Below, in pieces: positions 33,831 to 45,221 of a stretch of DNA of 64,000 nucleotides (the first letter of the stretch is position 1; each line of letters opens with the position of its first letter). A program made the translations under genes and the position numbers. A model generated the notes under the pieces. That model was not told the origin of the DNA, ran no database searches, and worked only from the letters and a program-made list of their open reading frames with translations. The stretch is from Castor canadensis (lineage: Eukaryota; Chordata; Mammalia; Rodentia; Castoridae): contig NC_133403.1 in assembly GCF_047511655.1 (NCBI RefSeq), positions 13,141,014-13,205,013 of the forward strand, written 5' to 3'.

Positions 33831-34424
33831 GCCCAGACGGTGTGCGTGGGGAGCTGCCCTGGATGCTCCAGACCACCCCCCCCCACCGTGTCTCGTGATT
33901 CCAGTGCAGTTGTGCCAAAAGGCCCCTTCCCTCATCCCTTGAGCTCCATGGCCTGGTCTGTTCATGGTGGCCATCATGTGTTCCGTCGTGCTGTCTCTCC
34001 TGTGGTCTCTGTGTACTACCACCATTGTGTCCACGTGTCCAGCCTGGCCATGGTCTAAGTGTCCCTCAGCCCTATGACTCTGTGCCCACTTATCCATGTG
34101 CTTACTTGTACAGAGTCATGTGCCTGTGTTTCATGTTCTGTGTCAAATGACCCTGTGCTCCACATCCCGGGGTGCCCGTGTGGCCTGGATCCACGGCCCT
34201 GTAGCCTTGGCCCAGTCACAGTCCGGTGCCTTCCACCCTGGGTGGCAGGGGCATCCTGCCCTGGCCTACCACAGCTGCCTCCGGGCCTCGGCCTGGCCTC
34301 ACCGCATTCCAGGGGCTGCATGCCCCCTGCTTCTCCTGCCATTGGCCTTAATTGGCCCTCGGGCCCTCCCTCCGCCCGGGACAGGGTGGCACCTGCCACT
34401 CTCAGGACCACCCTGCCAAGGCAA

Positions 34425-34430
34425 AATAAA
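34425..34430 (+). terminator. SLC25A1: SLC25A1 polyadenylation signal
   Basis: AATAAA in 'ggcaaaataaaccgg', about 595 bp after the stop codon, followed by 'cctgttgcagtctcctgctcc'. The first canonical hexamer after the stop codon, so the 3' UTR most likely ends near 34,445-34,455. The UTR itself is C/T/G-rich with many GTG/TGTC runs. Confidence 0.8.
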
Positions 34431-34454
34431 CCGGATCCTGTTGCAGTCTCCTGC

Positions 34455-35635
34455 TCCTGCATCCATCCCTCTGGGGTCCCCTGTGTAGGTTGGGGGGCAC
34501 TGATGGCTGAGCCTCCCCAGAGAGCCAGCCCACCCTCACCTGAAGACACTGTAGCATGCAGGGTGATGGGCAAGCCATGGCCACCTTGGCTGCAACCACG
34601 GTGTGAGCTTCCCAGTAGCATGGCTTAGGGCCAAGAAGGATCTAGACTGCTTCCAGGCCTTCCCTGTGGCCTGTGGGAAGGCCCCTCAGTCAGCTGAAGG
34701 GGATGTCCATGAGGCCTCACGGGTGGCACGGAAGACATCACAAGCAGGCAGAGTGGAAGTGCTTGGAGCGCTGAACTGGGAGGTGAGGACATCCACCCCG
34801 TTCTCCCCTGAGGCTAGAAGCAGGGGAGGGCCCCTCTCCCTCCAGGCTGGGAGGCTGCTGCCTTGGGGAAGGTTGCCTGTCCAGGAACTTCTGAGCACCT
34901 CACCCCTGAACTAGAGGAGGGTGTGCCCTGGCCAGAGCCCTGCCCCAGGGCCCAGCTATAGGTAGGAGCCAAGCCAGGAAGAAGCTTCAGAGCTCCAAGC
35001 TTAGGGTTCCCCTGGCTTCTTCCACAGATGCGTGAAAGTACTCTCCAAGCAAAGGACTCCCTCAGGTAGGACAGGATCCACTGGTGCTTGGCTATGCAAG
35101 TGGCAGAGGCACCTTCCTGTCCAAGTGCCTTAGTAGGGGAAAAGTCAGGCAAGGAATTTGGCTCTTGACTGAGGAATTACCTCTTGCCAGCAGGAGTCTC
35201 CTGGTAGGCAGATCCCATTCCTGAAGCCTTTGGGGGAGAGTAAATGGCTCCTGCAGCCTCACGCAGGCAGCCCTGCATCCTGTGAGTTCAGGCCAGGCAT
35301 GCAGCAAGGGAAGAATGAAGTGAGGTCCTCAGGGGAGAGCTCCGAGCAGGTTGCCATTCAGCGTGCTCTATGTACTTGGGTTGGCCACATGCACAACAGT
35401 CAGATTTCCCAATCTGCTGTGAAACAAAGACGGCCCCCAACAGGGGTTGTCCTCCATCCCCTACCCACACACAGCACTGGAGCTCCATACAGAAGCTCCC
35501 TGTCCCTGCAGCGCAGGCCACCACTGAACCTGTAGGGTTAGCGGCAGCACTGGTTTGGCACCGGGCTACCCTTGGGCCTCCGCAAGCCAGGCTCAGCATC
35601 CGGGAAGTTGGGGTAGGGTAAAGTCAGGTTCAGAC
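34455..35635. other. Intergenic, unassigned
   Basis: Unique sequence downstream of SLC25A1. No exon, promoter or repeat recognised. Confidence 0.5.
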
Positions 35636-35762
35636 TTTTTGCAGTCCCATTTGCAGTGTGACCTTGGGCAAGTCACCTAACCTCAGCTTCCTAACCTGAG
35701 CAATGAGATTATCAGATCCACCTCCTTGAGTTAAGAGGCTGCAATAATAAATGGCTTGGCTC
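35636..35762 (+). repeat. MIR element, plus strand
   Basis: 'gcagtgtgaccttgggcaagtcacctaacctcagcttcctaacctgagcaatgagattatcagatccacctccttgagttaagag' matches the MIR core (GTGTGACCTTGGGCAAGTCAC, CCTCAGTTTCC, GGGATAATA). An ancient mammalian SINE. Confidence 0.85.
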
Positions 35763-36980
35763 AATTCCTAACCCAGAACAAACTCACACAACTCAAGAGG
35801 TAGCTTTCTTCTTGGGTTGCAGGAGGTTTCAGTCTCCCCAGTTCCATAGAAGGAACCCCATACCCCCACATACTGACCTCCAGATGCCAGCCACTCACTG
35901 CACACCTGCATCAGGAAGGGACTGTCTCCATCCCCTTTATAGGAGGCCAAGTCTAAACCGGGCTATGGGCAGGGTGGGGATGGCATGGGTCTACATCCTC
36001 TGAGACTGTCCCCAGGCACAACCTGGCTCCCATCCTTCTCTTCAGTAGGGACCCTGCCATCCCTAAGATCCCCTTACCTATGCCTACAAGCACAAGGTGG
36101 ACATCAGGTAGCCCAGCCAGAAATGTTGACTGGACTGGGTGGAGATTCCCCAGCTCTGTTAGCAGGGAGGAGCCATTCCCCTGGTGGAACCCACACTGTA
36201 GGTTGTATCATGTTACCCAAAAGAGGCAGCCTTAATTCTAGGAGCTGAGACTTGAGGGAAGGAAGGGATATAGTGTGCAGGAAAGAACTGGAAGTGAGAA
36301 AAGTGAACAAACCCAGAGCATCTGGAGAGGCAGGCAGAGGTCTGGAGGAACCAACTACATTTAACCAGGATCAGTAAGTTTCAGAGAGGGGGCTAATGGC
36401 AGAAGACCAGCACAGACCCAGGGCCACTGGGCAGGGACCATTGCTTGCCCTCGCAGCAGAGAGGGCAAAAGAGCCGAGATGTAGGCAGGTCTTCTGGCAA
36501 ATATGGAGGCAGAACAGTCTCCACCTCTCCCCAAGGTGAAGCAGTGTTGGGGAGAGCCCCAGGAGATGACTGATTTGCACCTCAGATCTGTGTGAAGAAA
36601 CTGTATGTCCCACCCACAGCTACATCCTCAGAGTAAGTGGAAGTCACAGCCAAGACTTCAGGCAGCCTCCACCACCTGGCACAGACTGGAGCCTGTAAGC
36701 CTTATGGACAGTACCCAGAAGGGACAATGATTTCAGGTAGGAGGGCAAGGAAACACAAAGGACCAACCTCCAGCCTGCTGTCAGTGCTGTGAGGCTGAGG
36801 ATGGGTGTCTTACCCCCTCCAGGATGGGGCTTCCAGGCCCTTCATCTCCCCCACCCCAAATTACCTGAGACTCCTCTTACAACTGTATGGGCATCCCTGA
36901 GTTTTTCATGTTCTGTGCAGGTGATGAATGAGTGAGAGCTTAGTATCCAAAAAACCCAATCACTCTTGATAAATAGATCT
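35763..36980. other. Intergenic, unassigned
   Basis: Unique sequence. No coding or RNA gene supported. Confidence 0.5.
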
Positions 36981-36984
36981 GTTT

Positions 36985-37072
36985 TCTTTTTGCAGTGCTG
37001 AGGACTGAACCCAGGACCTCCCACATGCTAAGCAAGCACTCTACCACTGTGCCACACAGCTGACCCCCCAGC
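36985..37072 (-). repeat. ID-like SINE monomer
   Basis: 'ttttgcagtgctgaggactgaacccaggacctcccacatgctaagcaagcactctaccactgtgcc', a minus-strand tRNA-like half of the ID-like subtype. Confidence 0.75.
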
Positions 37073-37340
37073 CTAGAGACTGCCTCCTTTTAGGCAGCTA
37101 AGAGAATTCTTAATTTCCAGCTCTATCCCTCCCAGCACTCACAGCAAACCCAATCTTACAGTAGTATTTTCCTCACTGACGTTTTTATTTAAATTTTATG
37201 TGTTTACAGATTGCCTGTACAGGGGTCTTAAGTAAAAGGCACACAGAATCAGGGATATGAGGAACTCCTGGCCTCCTTAAAATCTGGGACCAGGGTCTGG
37301 GCACACTTAGGACAAGGGATGGGTATGTAGGTATAGGGGA

Positions 37341-37443
37341 GGACTGGCCTGTTGGTCTGAAAGAACAATAGAGAACGGGGGAACACTGGCAAGGACTGGC
37401 CTGTTGGTCTGAAAGAACAATAGAGAACGGGGAACACTGGCAA
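37341..37443 (+). repeat. Two-copy tandem duplication, 52 and 51 bp
   Basis: Unit 1 (37,341-37,392) and unit 2 (37,393-37,443) both run from 'ggactggcctgttggtctg' to 'gaacactggcaa'. They differ only by one G in a G-run, so the duplication is very recent or subject to conversion. Confidence 0.97.
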
Positions 37444-37739
37444 GCGTGGAAAACAAGGTGTGGTCCTAGAGTCCCCCTCCTTCCAGCACGCCTGGCAAAT
37501 ACACCTGACAGCAGCCTTCTCGCAAGCCCTGACCCCTGACCTTTCCCAACGTGGCCCTTATCACACTTGTCACATTTGTCTCCTCGAGCCGAGAAGGGCC
37601 ACACCCACTCACCACCCACTTCATCTTTCATTGGCCCGGCCTAACCTGGGAGGCATCACTTGAGTTCAGACTAGGTCTCCTAAAGTGACCTCAAGGGACA
37701 CACCATCTCACCCCCTCTGATTCCCAGTTCTGCTCAAAT

Positions 37740-38520
37740 GCCTACCGTGGCGGCAACTCACTAGCTCGTGGGGCAGCACTGCCTCCTGACGCTCCCAGAA
37801 CTCCGGGGCAGTTTTCACGCGCTGACCGTGCTGGGACCGCACGGCAGCCTGCCGCTGGTCGCCCGCCACGGACCCCACCACCGGAGTCCCTGCGAGTCAC
37901 CCTTTCCTCTCGAGCCCGGGAGATTCCCCCAGGGTTGTATGGGGGAGAAAGGGAGATAAATAAAATGTCCGCCGATCGTGATCCACGAGCTTATCCTGCA
38001 GGAAGGACCAGGACACAGGGGAGAAGCAAGGCCTGAAGGACGATCGTCTCTGGTGAGCGACAAGGGGCGTGGCCGCGGAACAAAAGGGCCTCCGTCCGTA
38101 CTCAGCAATGAAGGTCCACAAGTGGGGGCCCGTGGGCGTGGGAGGCCCCGGAGGCTTCTGGGGGCCCACCTCTGAAGAAGTTAGATTTTTCCCTGCCTCG
38201 TTAACAGAAGAGGAAAGCAGTAAACCGCCTACTGGCACCGCCTTCCAGGAGAGCCCAGGAAAGTCTGGGCGGAGCTCTGGACGGCGCGCACTGATTGCGT
38301 CACGAGGATGAGTCAGGGCGGGCTGCGCATGCGCTCTGCCGACGGCCGCGAACGCTGCAACTGCGTTGGTCTGAGTACCTCGCCGTGGGTTACGGCGTCT
38401 GGGCTTCTGTCTGAGGCTGGGCTCCCTAGCGGTCACTCGCGCTCACTGCCACTAACGCTGGCCCGTAGATTTTACGCAGGAGGCTGCAAAGGGCCCGCTT
38501 GACGCGCCAGCTAGAAGGGA
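37740..38520. promoter_or_regulatory. Orphan CpG-rich island, probable promoter of an unannotated transcript
   Basis: A CpG-dense block sits between SLC25A1 and GSC2, well away from both. At 38,280-38,360 it packs 'attgcgtcacg' (CRE-like), 'gatgagtca' (AP-1-like TGAGTCA) and 'tgcgcatgcgct' (near-perfect NRF1 site), followed by a CpG-rich leader. There is no TATA box. ORFs on both strands (for example a 179-codon minus frame at 37,897-38,436 and a 64-codon plus frame at 38,308-38,502) resemble no protein I know and are expected in GC-rich DNA. A promoter for a long non-coding RNA, possibly bidirectional, is the simplest reading. Confidence 0.55.
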
Positions 38521-39735
38521 CACTCCCCAATCTCCCATTTCTCCCTCCCCTGCCTGGAGATGCCTCCGTGTCTCAGAGCTGAACTCCATCTTCTCTCCGC
38601 GCCGCCCTCCGTCCCCGCCTGACCGCTGCGGTTCCTTCTCCCAGGAGCACCCTTCCTTGCCGTCCACCTTTGCCCTGAGACTCTCACTGCCCTTCAGGTC
38701 CTGCATGACCCGTGTGCAGATGTAAGGCCTGTTCTTTCCTGAACCACCCCCTCGCCTGGTTGTCTTCTGTGTTGTGAGATCCAAGCTCCTCCCTTGTGTC
38801 CCCTCCACAGGGTCTGGGCTGAAGAATCACTGGCCACTGCTAAATAAAGTAAGGAAAGACAGTCTTTTCCTCCCTCTGTATCTTATTGCTCCAATACCCC
38901 TGGTCCCAGACACTGGAGAGGCCGTGGAGCCTTTCCAACGCTACAGCTATTCATGCTTACCCCTCCTCCAGGCTAGCCAGGAGTTGACAACCTATCCCCA
39001 TGGAAGAGAAAACCAGGTGTAGGCACACCTGAGTCCCCTACTCTGGGGACCTGTCAGTAGCAGCAGGAGGGAAAGTGGAGGTTGGATTTGTGTCCAGTGA
39101 GCACAGGCCACAGCACTGGACCCTGGCTCATCCTGGGCTCCTCTTCTCAGCCAGTCATTGGTCAGATGAGAAAACCCAGACAGAGACACAGGACCCGAAA
39201 TAACGGAGTCCAGCACAGTCTACACTCGACTGGCCCCAGAAGATAAATGGCTGGAGAAGGTAGCAGGTTTGGTATCACGTCAGCCCTGTCACAGAGTCAG
39301 TCAACACTCCCCCCCTCCCCAGGGGGATTTCAAGGGAAAAATGAAGGTGGTGGCTCTTTTTATCAGCATCCACCCAGCCTGCAACCTATTTCCTGGCCAT
39401 GTACAATGGGGAGAGGTGTACACTTTGCTGAGGAACCCAAACCACAAACACAATCAGAGCCCAGTTGTAGAGTGGGTCAGTAGAGGGGTGGGAATGTCGT
39501 CTAGCCTGAGACTGTGTTCTCTTATGACCCAGGAAAGCTGACAGTGGGCTAAGGGCCACGCTCCACACCCACAGCTGCTCAAATCCAAACATCAGGCCGG
39601 TTTTCTCAACTTTCCCAGGTGTCTGTCTCTCCCTCTCAGCCTCATGACCCACCTTGACTTGGTAACAACTGGGGAAACTGAGACCTGCCGGCTAGAGCCC
39701 AAGGTGTCTCCAGTCCAGGCATTTTCCGCCTAGTA
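38521..39735. other. Intergenic, unassigned
   Basis: Unique sequence downstream of the CpG island. It could include exons of a non-coding transcript, but no splice pattern or ORF supports one specifically. Confidence 0.4.
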
Positions 39736-39739
39736 CGTT

Positions 39740-40090
39740 TGCTGGTGACAATTGAGCGACCAAAGCAGATTAACCCGGCTGTTAATCCCTCCTAATGGTT
39801 TCAGAATCCCCGGCGCGAGAAGCTAAGCCGGCCTTTCTCCGTGGCTGAGACCGGCCCTCCCGGCGGCTCCTTCCGCGGCCGCGCCGATGCTATCTCGGCC
39901 GGCCGGGCCGCGGACCCGTGCTAATCCCCGGCGCTCGCTTTCTTCCCCTGCCTGCCCGAGATCGGGCCGATTGGCGTTTGATTACGGCCGCTATCGAGGG
40001 CCCCTTTGTGCGATTGGCCCTAAATCCCCTAATTCCGTGATAAAGGAGGCATTAGCGGACGTTTGCTGTAGAAAAAAGGCACCGGCATGA
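39740..40090. promoter_or_regulatory. GC-rich element with clustered homeodomain sites (candidate enhancer)
   Basis: A CpG-rich block contains many TAAT-type cores: CAATTG (39,749), GATTAAC (39,768), TAATCC (39,783-39,788), TAAT (39,793), TAATCC (39,922-39,927), GATTAC (39,980), TAATTC (40,030) and ATTA (40,051). It also has two ATTGG (inverted CCAAT) boxes at 39,970 and 40,013. TAATCC is the preferred site of K50 homeodomains (GSC, OTX, PITX). Interspersed AT cores in otherwise GC-rich DNA suggest selection. The block lies 12 kb upstream of GSC2, so a GSC2 enhancer is the natural guess. The site calls are seen directly; the function is inferred. Confidence 0.5.
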
Positions 40091-40194
40091 AAGAAAGCAA
40101 TCAGGGGAATCCTGATGGCCTCGCCAGCGCAGCCGGGAGAGGGAACAGAAAAGGGGGCGGGGAGGAGGAAACCAGCAAAGGAGAGGTGCGGCAT

Positions 40195-40275
40195 GACCCC
40201 CACCCCCCATCCCCTGCAGCCCCCCCACCCCCCACCCTCTGCAGCCCCACCCCCACCCCACCCCCGGCATCCTGG
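40195..40275. repeat. C-rich low-complexity tract
   Basis: An interrupted poly-C tract with repeated 'ccccacccc' and 'ctgcagcccc' units. Confidence 0.9.
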
Positions 40276-40279
40276 GACC

Positions 40280-41435
40280 CAGCTTCCCCCTCCAGCCTGG
40301 AATCTGCCTCCCCCAACTCTGAACGGTGCACGGGACCCCTCCCCACCTCCGCCTTGTCTTATTACCATTGGACTGCTGAAGCCCCCCGGGCTCAGATGCA
40401 GAGGGTCTACCCTACGTCTCACCTTTGCGCACTTTTGGGATCTTGTTCCTGACTACCTCTTTTGCCCTCTCAGTTTATGACGTCCAAAGCAATGCCCACC
40501 CAAAAGATCCATTCCTCTGTAGCCCCTGATCCTTCCCTACCTCCCTGGAGGTCCAGATTCCCTCATCTGCCCCACTCTTTTGGCAGGGACTGCTTCACCA
40601 GTGCTGGAAGCAGTCATGGTTGCTCTTCAATCTGGGAGGGTGGGGGAATAATGACAGCCAGGAGCCTCTAGCATCGTCCTTGCAGGGTGCATTGGGGAGT
40701 AAGGCTCTGCAGAGTCTGGCTGAGTGTGAGCTTGAGCAGCCAAACCTGAGAAGAGAGTGGCTGGCAGGGGAGGAAGAAGAGGTGGCAGAAACCAGGCCCT
40801 GGGAGGTTTGAACCAAGGAAGCACCAGGATTGGATTCATGCTTGTAGAGATCACCCAAACTGCCTGGGGAGACTGATGTGAGGAGTGGGGTCAGGAGAGA
40901 AAAGTGGCTGGCAGTGGGTTAGAAAGCCATTTCAGGGGGAAGGACACACATGGCAGACACCTTCAGCTGAGGTGACAGCAGCACCCAGGGAGGCTGAGGG
41001 CAATGAAAGGCAGAGCCGGAGGGAGGGTGGCTGAGACTCAAGAGGGGTGGGAAAAGGAGGAAGGTCAATCAGGGGTGAGGCTTGAGTGGCTCTAGGGGTA
41101 GGTGAATCTTTTCCAAGACATACAGATGGCTAGTAGGAGGGCCAGTCACCAGGGTCGACAGGTGTGAATTTACCAAGGTGAGTCTAGGTGTGCATTTATC
41201 CAGGTGTGTAGGTAGAAAGGCAGGCCATTTACTAAGGGGGACAGGTGGATGGGTGTGCACAGGTGGCTCTGCCCAGATGTCCTTTAGCTGCAGCTGCTCC
41301 CATCCTGGATCATTGCTGGGGGGCAATGGGGGTCCCTCATACAGGAGCACTCCAAGCATGGAACAGAACTGTGCCCATGATCACATAGAAGTCAGAATGC
41401 TGGTCCCTAATTTGCCTCAAGGTGATTCAAAGTTA
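40280..41435. other. Intergenic, unassigned
   Basis: Unique sequence. Several AGGTG units occur near 41,100-41,270, a loose 'cag/ggtg' periodic stretch but not a clean tandem array. Confidence 0.5.
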
Positions 41436-41442
41436 TGGAGGT

Positions 41443-41660
41443 ACCAAGTGCTAGTGGCTCACACCTGTAATCCTAGCTACTCAGGCAGAAATCAGGAGGA
41501 CTGAGGTTTGAGGCCAGGCAAATAGTTTGAGAGACCCTATCTTGAAAATACCCAACACACACAAAAAAGGGGCTGGTAGAGTGGCTCAAGTAGAAGAGTG
41601 CCTACCTAATAGGCATGAGGCCCTGAGTTCAAATCCCAGTACAGCCACAAAAAAAATTTT
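41443..41660 (+). repeat. Dimeric SINE, plus strand
   Basis: 'aagtgctagtggctcacacctgtaatcctagctactcaggcagaaatcagg...' joined to 'ggggctggtagagtggctcaagtagaagagtgcctacctaataggc...gagttcaaatcccagtac' and an A-tail. Confidence 0.9.
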
Positions 41661-41874
41661 CTTTGGTACAGAATTACATGTAAACTGACCTCTGAGACTG
41701 CTTTCTGCTTAGCATTTCCCACTGAACCACCTGGTCCTGTCCTGCTTGCTTCTAAGGTGGTCAACTGTGCCAAGTTTTCCTGGGTTAAAAGAATTTTCGG
41801 AGAGGCAAGCCGTTCTGGACTAAAACTAGGAGAATTCCAGTCAAATCAAGATGTCTAGTCCACCCAAGTTTCTG

Positions 41875-42310
41875 TGCCCCTCTCTCAAGGGATATGTTGG
41901 AGTCTTAACCCCTGGGACCTGTGAATGTGAACTTACTTAGAAATCGTATTTTTGTAGATATAATTATGGTGTAATTGAGATGAGGTTCTCCTGGAGTGGG
42001 GTAGATCTTTAATCTAGTATGACTGATGTCCTTATAAGAAGAGGAGAGACACAGAGACCGATAGACAGAGGAAAATGCTGAGTGACAGAATACACACAGG
42101 CAGAACACTTGCTGGTACCTCTCCAAGCCAAGAAACACCAGAAGCTAAGCGAAAGGGGACAAATTATCCCTTAATAGACTTCAGAGAGAACACCTTGATT
42201 TTGAACTTCTGGCCTCCAAAACTGTGAGAGAATACATTTCTCATACAGATGGTTGTTTTAACCATTCAGTGTGTGGTACTCGGTTAAAGACCTAAGAAAC
42301 TAATGCTGAT
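41875..42310 (+). mobile_element. Old MaLR-like solo LTR
   Basis: The sequence reads 'ggacctgtgaatgtgaac..acttagaaat', 'gactgatgtccttataagaagagg', and 'cctccaaaactgtgagagaataca', and ends with 'tgtgtggtactcggtt'. This is the pattern of mammalian ERVL-MaLR (MLT1-like) LTRs. No internal region is present. It is diverged, consistent with an old insertion. The subfamily is not certain. Confidence 0.55.
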
Positions 42311-42935
42311 TTTCTCACTCTTCTCCCAAGAGAACATTCCCCAAATAAGTCATTTCAACAAGAATCCACACATTGGGTTTTGTTTCTTGGGACCTCAAGA
42401 TTGACAGTTGGTACCAGGAGTGGGCAGTCCTCAGAAGCTGACTCTAAAGATGGTAGTTTGAAGGGGGATCCCTATCTGGGTGTCAATGAGGGGCCATCCC
42501 TGGTAGCAGATAGAGAATTGGTAAACCCCAGCGCAGGTGGAAGTGTGAGAGTGAAGACTGTCACCTGGGAGGTCTAGCATGGGAGACAGGTGGGACGGGA
42601 TGAGTACCTGGCACATTTGAGGAGTAGGGAGGACACAGGAAATACAAAAGCTATTGGGCTAACTTTGCCACACGCTTGATTTCTCGAGGCGAGAACATGT
42701 CAGGTTCAGTTTCACTACTAAAGAGTATAAAGCCAAGTGTGAGTGTCAGAGCCCACGGGCCTGGGTGGAGAGCCTGGCAGGTGGAGGGTAGCATAGTGGA
42801 GCATGGCAGAACTCCAGGCAGGAGGCATCTCAACTACATAAAGCTCTTTCATCAAAGTTAGGGTCCTGATAAGTCAATTACCCTTTTCTGATCATTACAC
42901 ATCGTCCACAAGTATTGAAATGCCACATGTACCCC
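42311..42935. other. Intergenic, unassigned
   Basis: Unique sequence between the LTR and an AT-rich tract. Nothing coding is supported. Confidence 0.4.
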
Positions 42936-42937
42936 AT

Positions 42938-43052
42938 AAATATGTATAACTACTGTGTCAATTATATATAATAAATAGAAATTATACATAAGTATCCATA
43001 TTATATTTATTTATTATATTTATATTTATTATTATATAAATATCATATATAT
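42938..43052. repeat. AT-rich low-complexity tract
   Basis: An imperfect TTATATATTTA/TATA-rich stretch of about 115 bp. Confidence 0.9.
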
Positions 43053-43121
43053 GCATAAATTCCCAGGGCCTCATGCATGTCATACAAACACACTATCACT
43101 GAACTATATCCTTAGCTCCTA

Positions 43122-43210
43122 ATTTTTTTTTTGGAAGTACTTGGGTTTGAACTCAGGGCCTCCCACTTGCTAGGCAGGTCCTCTACCACTTGAGCCACTC
43201 CACCAACCTC
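43122..43210 (-). repeat. ID-like SINE monomer
   Basis: Poly-T, then 'aagtacttgggtttgaactcagggcctcccacttgctaggcaggtcctctaccacttgagccactccaccaacc'. A possible plus-strand dimer fragment follows at about 43,378-43,515 ('gttgtgatgacacacacttggactcccagctactcgggagg'). Confidence 0.85.
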
Positions 43211-43519
43211 TAGTTTTTTTAAATTTAAAAATATCAGGCCCCTGTTGGCAAGAGTCTGGGACCCTGACATATGGGGTGGGATGTCTAGGTGGATATCCTT
43301 GAGCACTTTGAGCCCCAGGCTCCAACAAACTCTGTGGGCCTGCAGAAGTAGCCTGCTCCTCTGTGGTGTATGCAAAAACCAGTTGTGATGACACACACTT
43401 GGACTCCCAGCTACTCGGGAGGTGAAAGCCAAAGATGGCATTTCCCAGCCAACCCTATGAAAAGTATCAAAACATACCTCAGGGCATGATTCCAGGATTC
43501 AATTCCCAGGACTGTAAAA

Positions 43520-44430
43520 AAATATATAAATAAAACATGCATAGATCTCAAACGAATCAGGCAACTTACATGGCAACATTTGCCTCTGGATCTGCCCTAT
43601 TCCTCGGTCAGCCACATCCCAAACTGAGATTATATATCCAAACAGACCAGCTGAAGTGCTGACCCTGCTAAAGAAAGGCAAGCTGTGTGCAAAGGAGCTG
43701 CAACAAGCCGGCTGCAAGGTGCTGGCAGGAAGCAGGAGAGTGTGCTGGATGTGGCTCTTGAGTTGATGGAGCCAGGGGACGGACACAGATGGATACAGGA
43801 GAGTGATCAATACAGGGCATCTGTCCAATGGCATAGGAGACTCAGGCAGGAGCCGTGAACATTATTCTAACTTGCTTCCAGGATGGCTCCTGGGAACCCT
43901 GGGGAATGTCATGACCTATGGCAAACAAACCGGAGAAAAATGTACAGGCTGGAATGAGACACCTTGAAGAAGGTGGCATGCTAGGTGGGGCTCACTATTA
44001 GAAAAGCTATGAGCTGTCCACGATCTTCAGGACAGCCTAGAAACACTCCAATTTTTCTTCCTGAAGTGCTGGGGATTAAATGGAGGATCTTATGCATGAG
44101 ATGAGGGGTGAGCCAGCAAGGAATCTGGCGGTGCCCATCCTCTGCAGGCAGATAAGAGACACTGTTGCAGAGCTGCTCCCTAATTGGAAAGGGGATGACA
44201 GAAGCCCAGAGCAGCTGATGCCGGATGGCAGCATGTAGCTGTCAGGAGCAAGGTGGCAGTAATTATTATATTGATTGCAAGACAGAATATTAGCCAATGG
44301 GTATGGCCCACAGGATCTATGAAGATGGTATACCTAGCCACTTAGATAAGCCTCAAAAGACATTTAGAATGGGCTAGCCAAGTTCTGTTGCTGGTAGTTG
44401 TGGCGTAACTCTTCTATGGATAGCAATTGC
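43520..44430. other. Intergenic, unassigned
   Basis: Unique or strongly diverged sequence. A short ID-like trace ('cctgaagtgctggggattaaatggaggatcttatgcatgag') occurs near 44,060. Confidence 0.4.
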
Positions 44431-44434
44431 AAAC

Positions 44435-44785
44435 TCTGGTTTGGATGTTTTTTGTACTCCACTGGTTCATGGTCCTCAGTTTAGTAGTGTAGAGGTGGTC
44501 TGGAGCTTTTAGGAGGTGGAGCCTAGTGAGAGATCTGTAAGACCTGGAGAGCAGAATCTAGAAAGGGACTGAAACTCCAGCCTCCCTGGCTTCCTGTTTT
44601 GAGATGTGATCTCTCTGTTCCTCATGTGTTCTCACCTGCCATGAGATCCTCACCAGGGTCACATAAATATTGGCCACCATGCATGGCTCAAACTGTAAGC
44701 TTAAATAAACCTCTGAAAAAAAAATAAAGTAGCGTATCTCCATTATTTTGTTATACTAACAAAAACAGATTAATACAACAACTGG
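44435..44785 (+). mobile_element. MaLR-like solo LTR, plus strand
   Basis: Runs from 'gtttggatgttttttgtactcc' through 'cttttaggaggtggagcctagtgag' and 'aactgtaagcttaaataaacctctg' to 'attttgttatactaacaaaaacagattaatac'. These are hallmarks of rodent MaLR LTRs, including the AATAAA signal near the 3' end. No internal region is present. Moderately diverged. Confidence 0.65.
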
Positions 44786-44869
44786 CCAGTGAAAACAGGC
44801 AAAAACAGAAAAGGAATCAACACATGGAAGAACAAAAAAGTGAGTTTTCCATGTTTCAAAGATTTTTCT

Positions 44870-45218
44870 TTCTTTCTTTCTTTTTTTTTTTTGAACTCAG
44901 GGTCTCACGCTTGTTAGGCAAGTGCTCTACCACTTCAGCCTCTCCACCAGCCCCCCCCAACACCTTTTTTTTTTTTTTAAACAGGTCCCACATGTGGCCA
45001 AGGCTGACCTGGAACTCATGATCATCCTGTCTCAGCCTCTCAAGTAGCTGGTATTACAGGCATAAACTACCATACCCAAGTGTTTTACAGATTTTCAACT
45101 AAGAGAAGTCACCAACAAGAGGTAGCTAAGGGCTGAAGGCATGACTCAAGCAATAGCACTCCTGCTTAGCAAGTGCAAAGCACTGAGTTCAAACTCCAGT
45201 ACTGCTAAAAAAAAAAGG
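44870..45218. repeat. SINE cluster
   Basis: About 44,893-44,957 is a minus-strand ID-like monomer ('ttgaactcagggtctcacgcttgttaggcaagtgctctaccacttcagcc'). About 44,985-45,080 is a minus-strand B1-like unit. About 45,133-45,215 is a plus-strand monomer ('gggctgaaggcatgactcaagcaatagcactcctgcttagcaagtgc...ttcaaactccagtactgc'). Confidence 0.8.
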
Positions 45219-45221
45219 AAG

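Noticed and set aside
37897-38436. 179-codon minus-strand ORF in the orphan CpG island
   Set aside because: It matches no family I know and has the composition expected of a CpG island. I keep the island as a promoter candidate but not the ORF as a gene.
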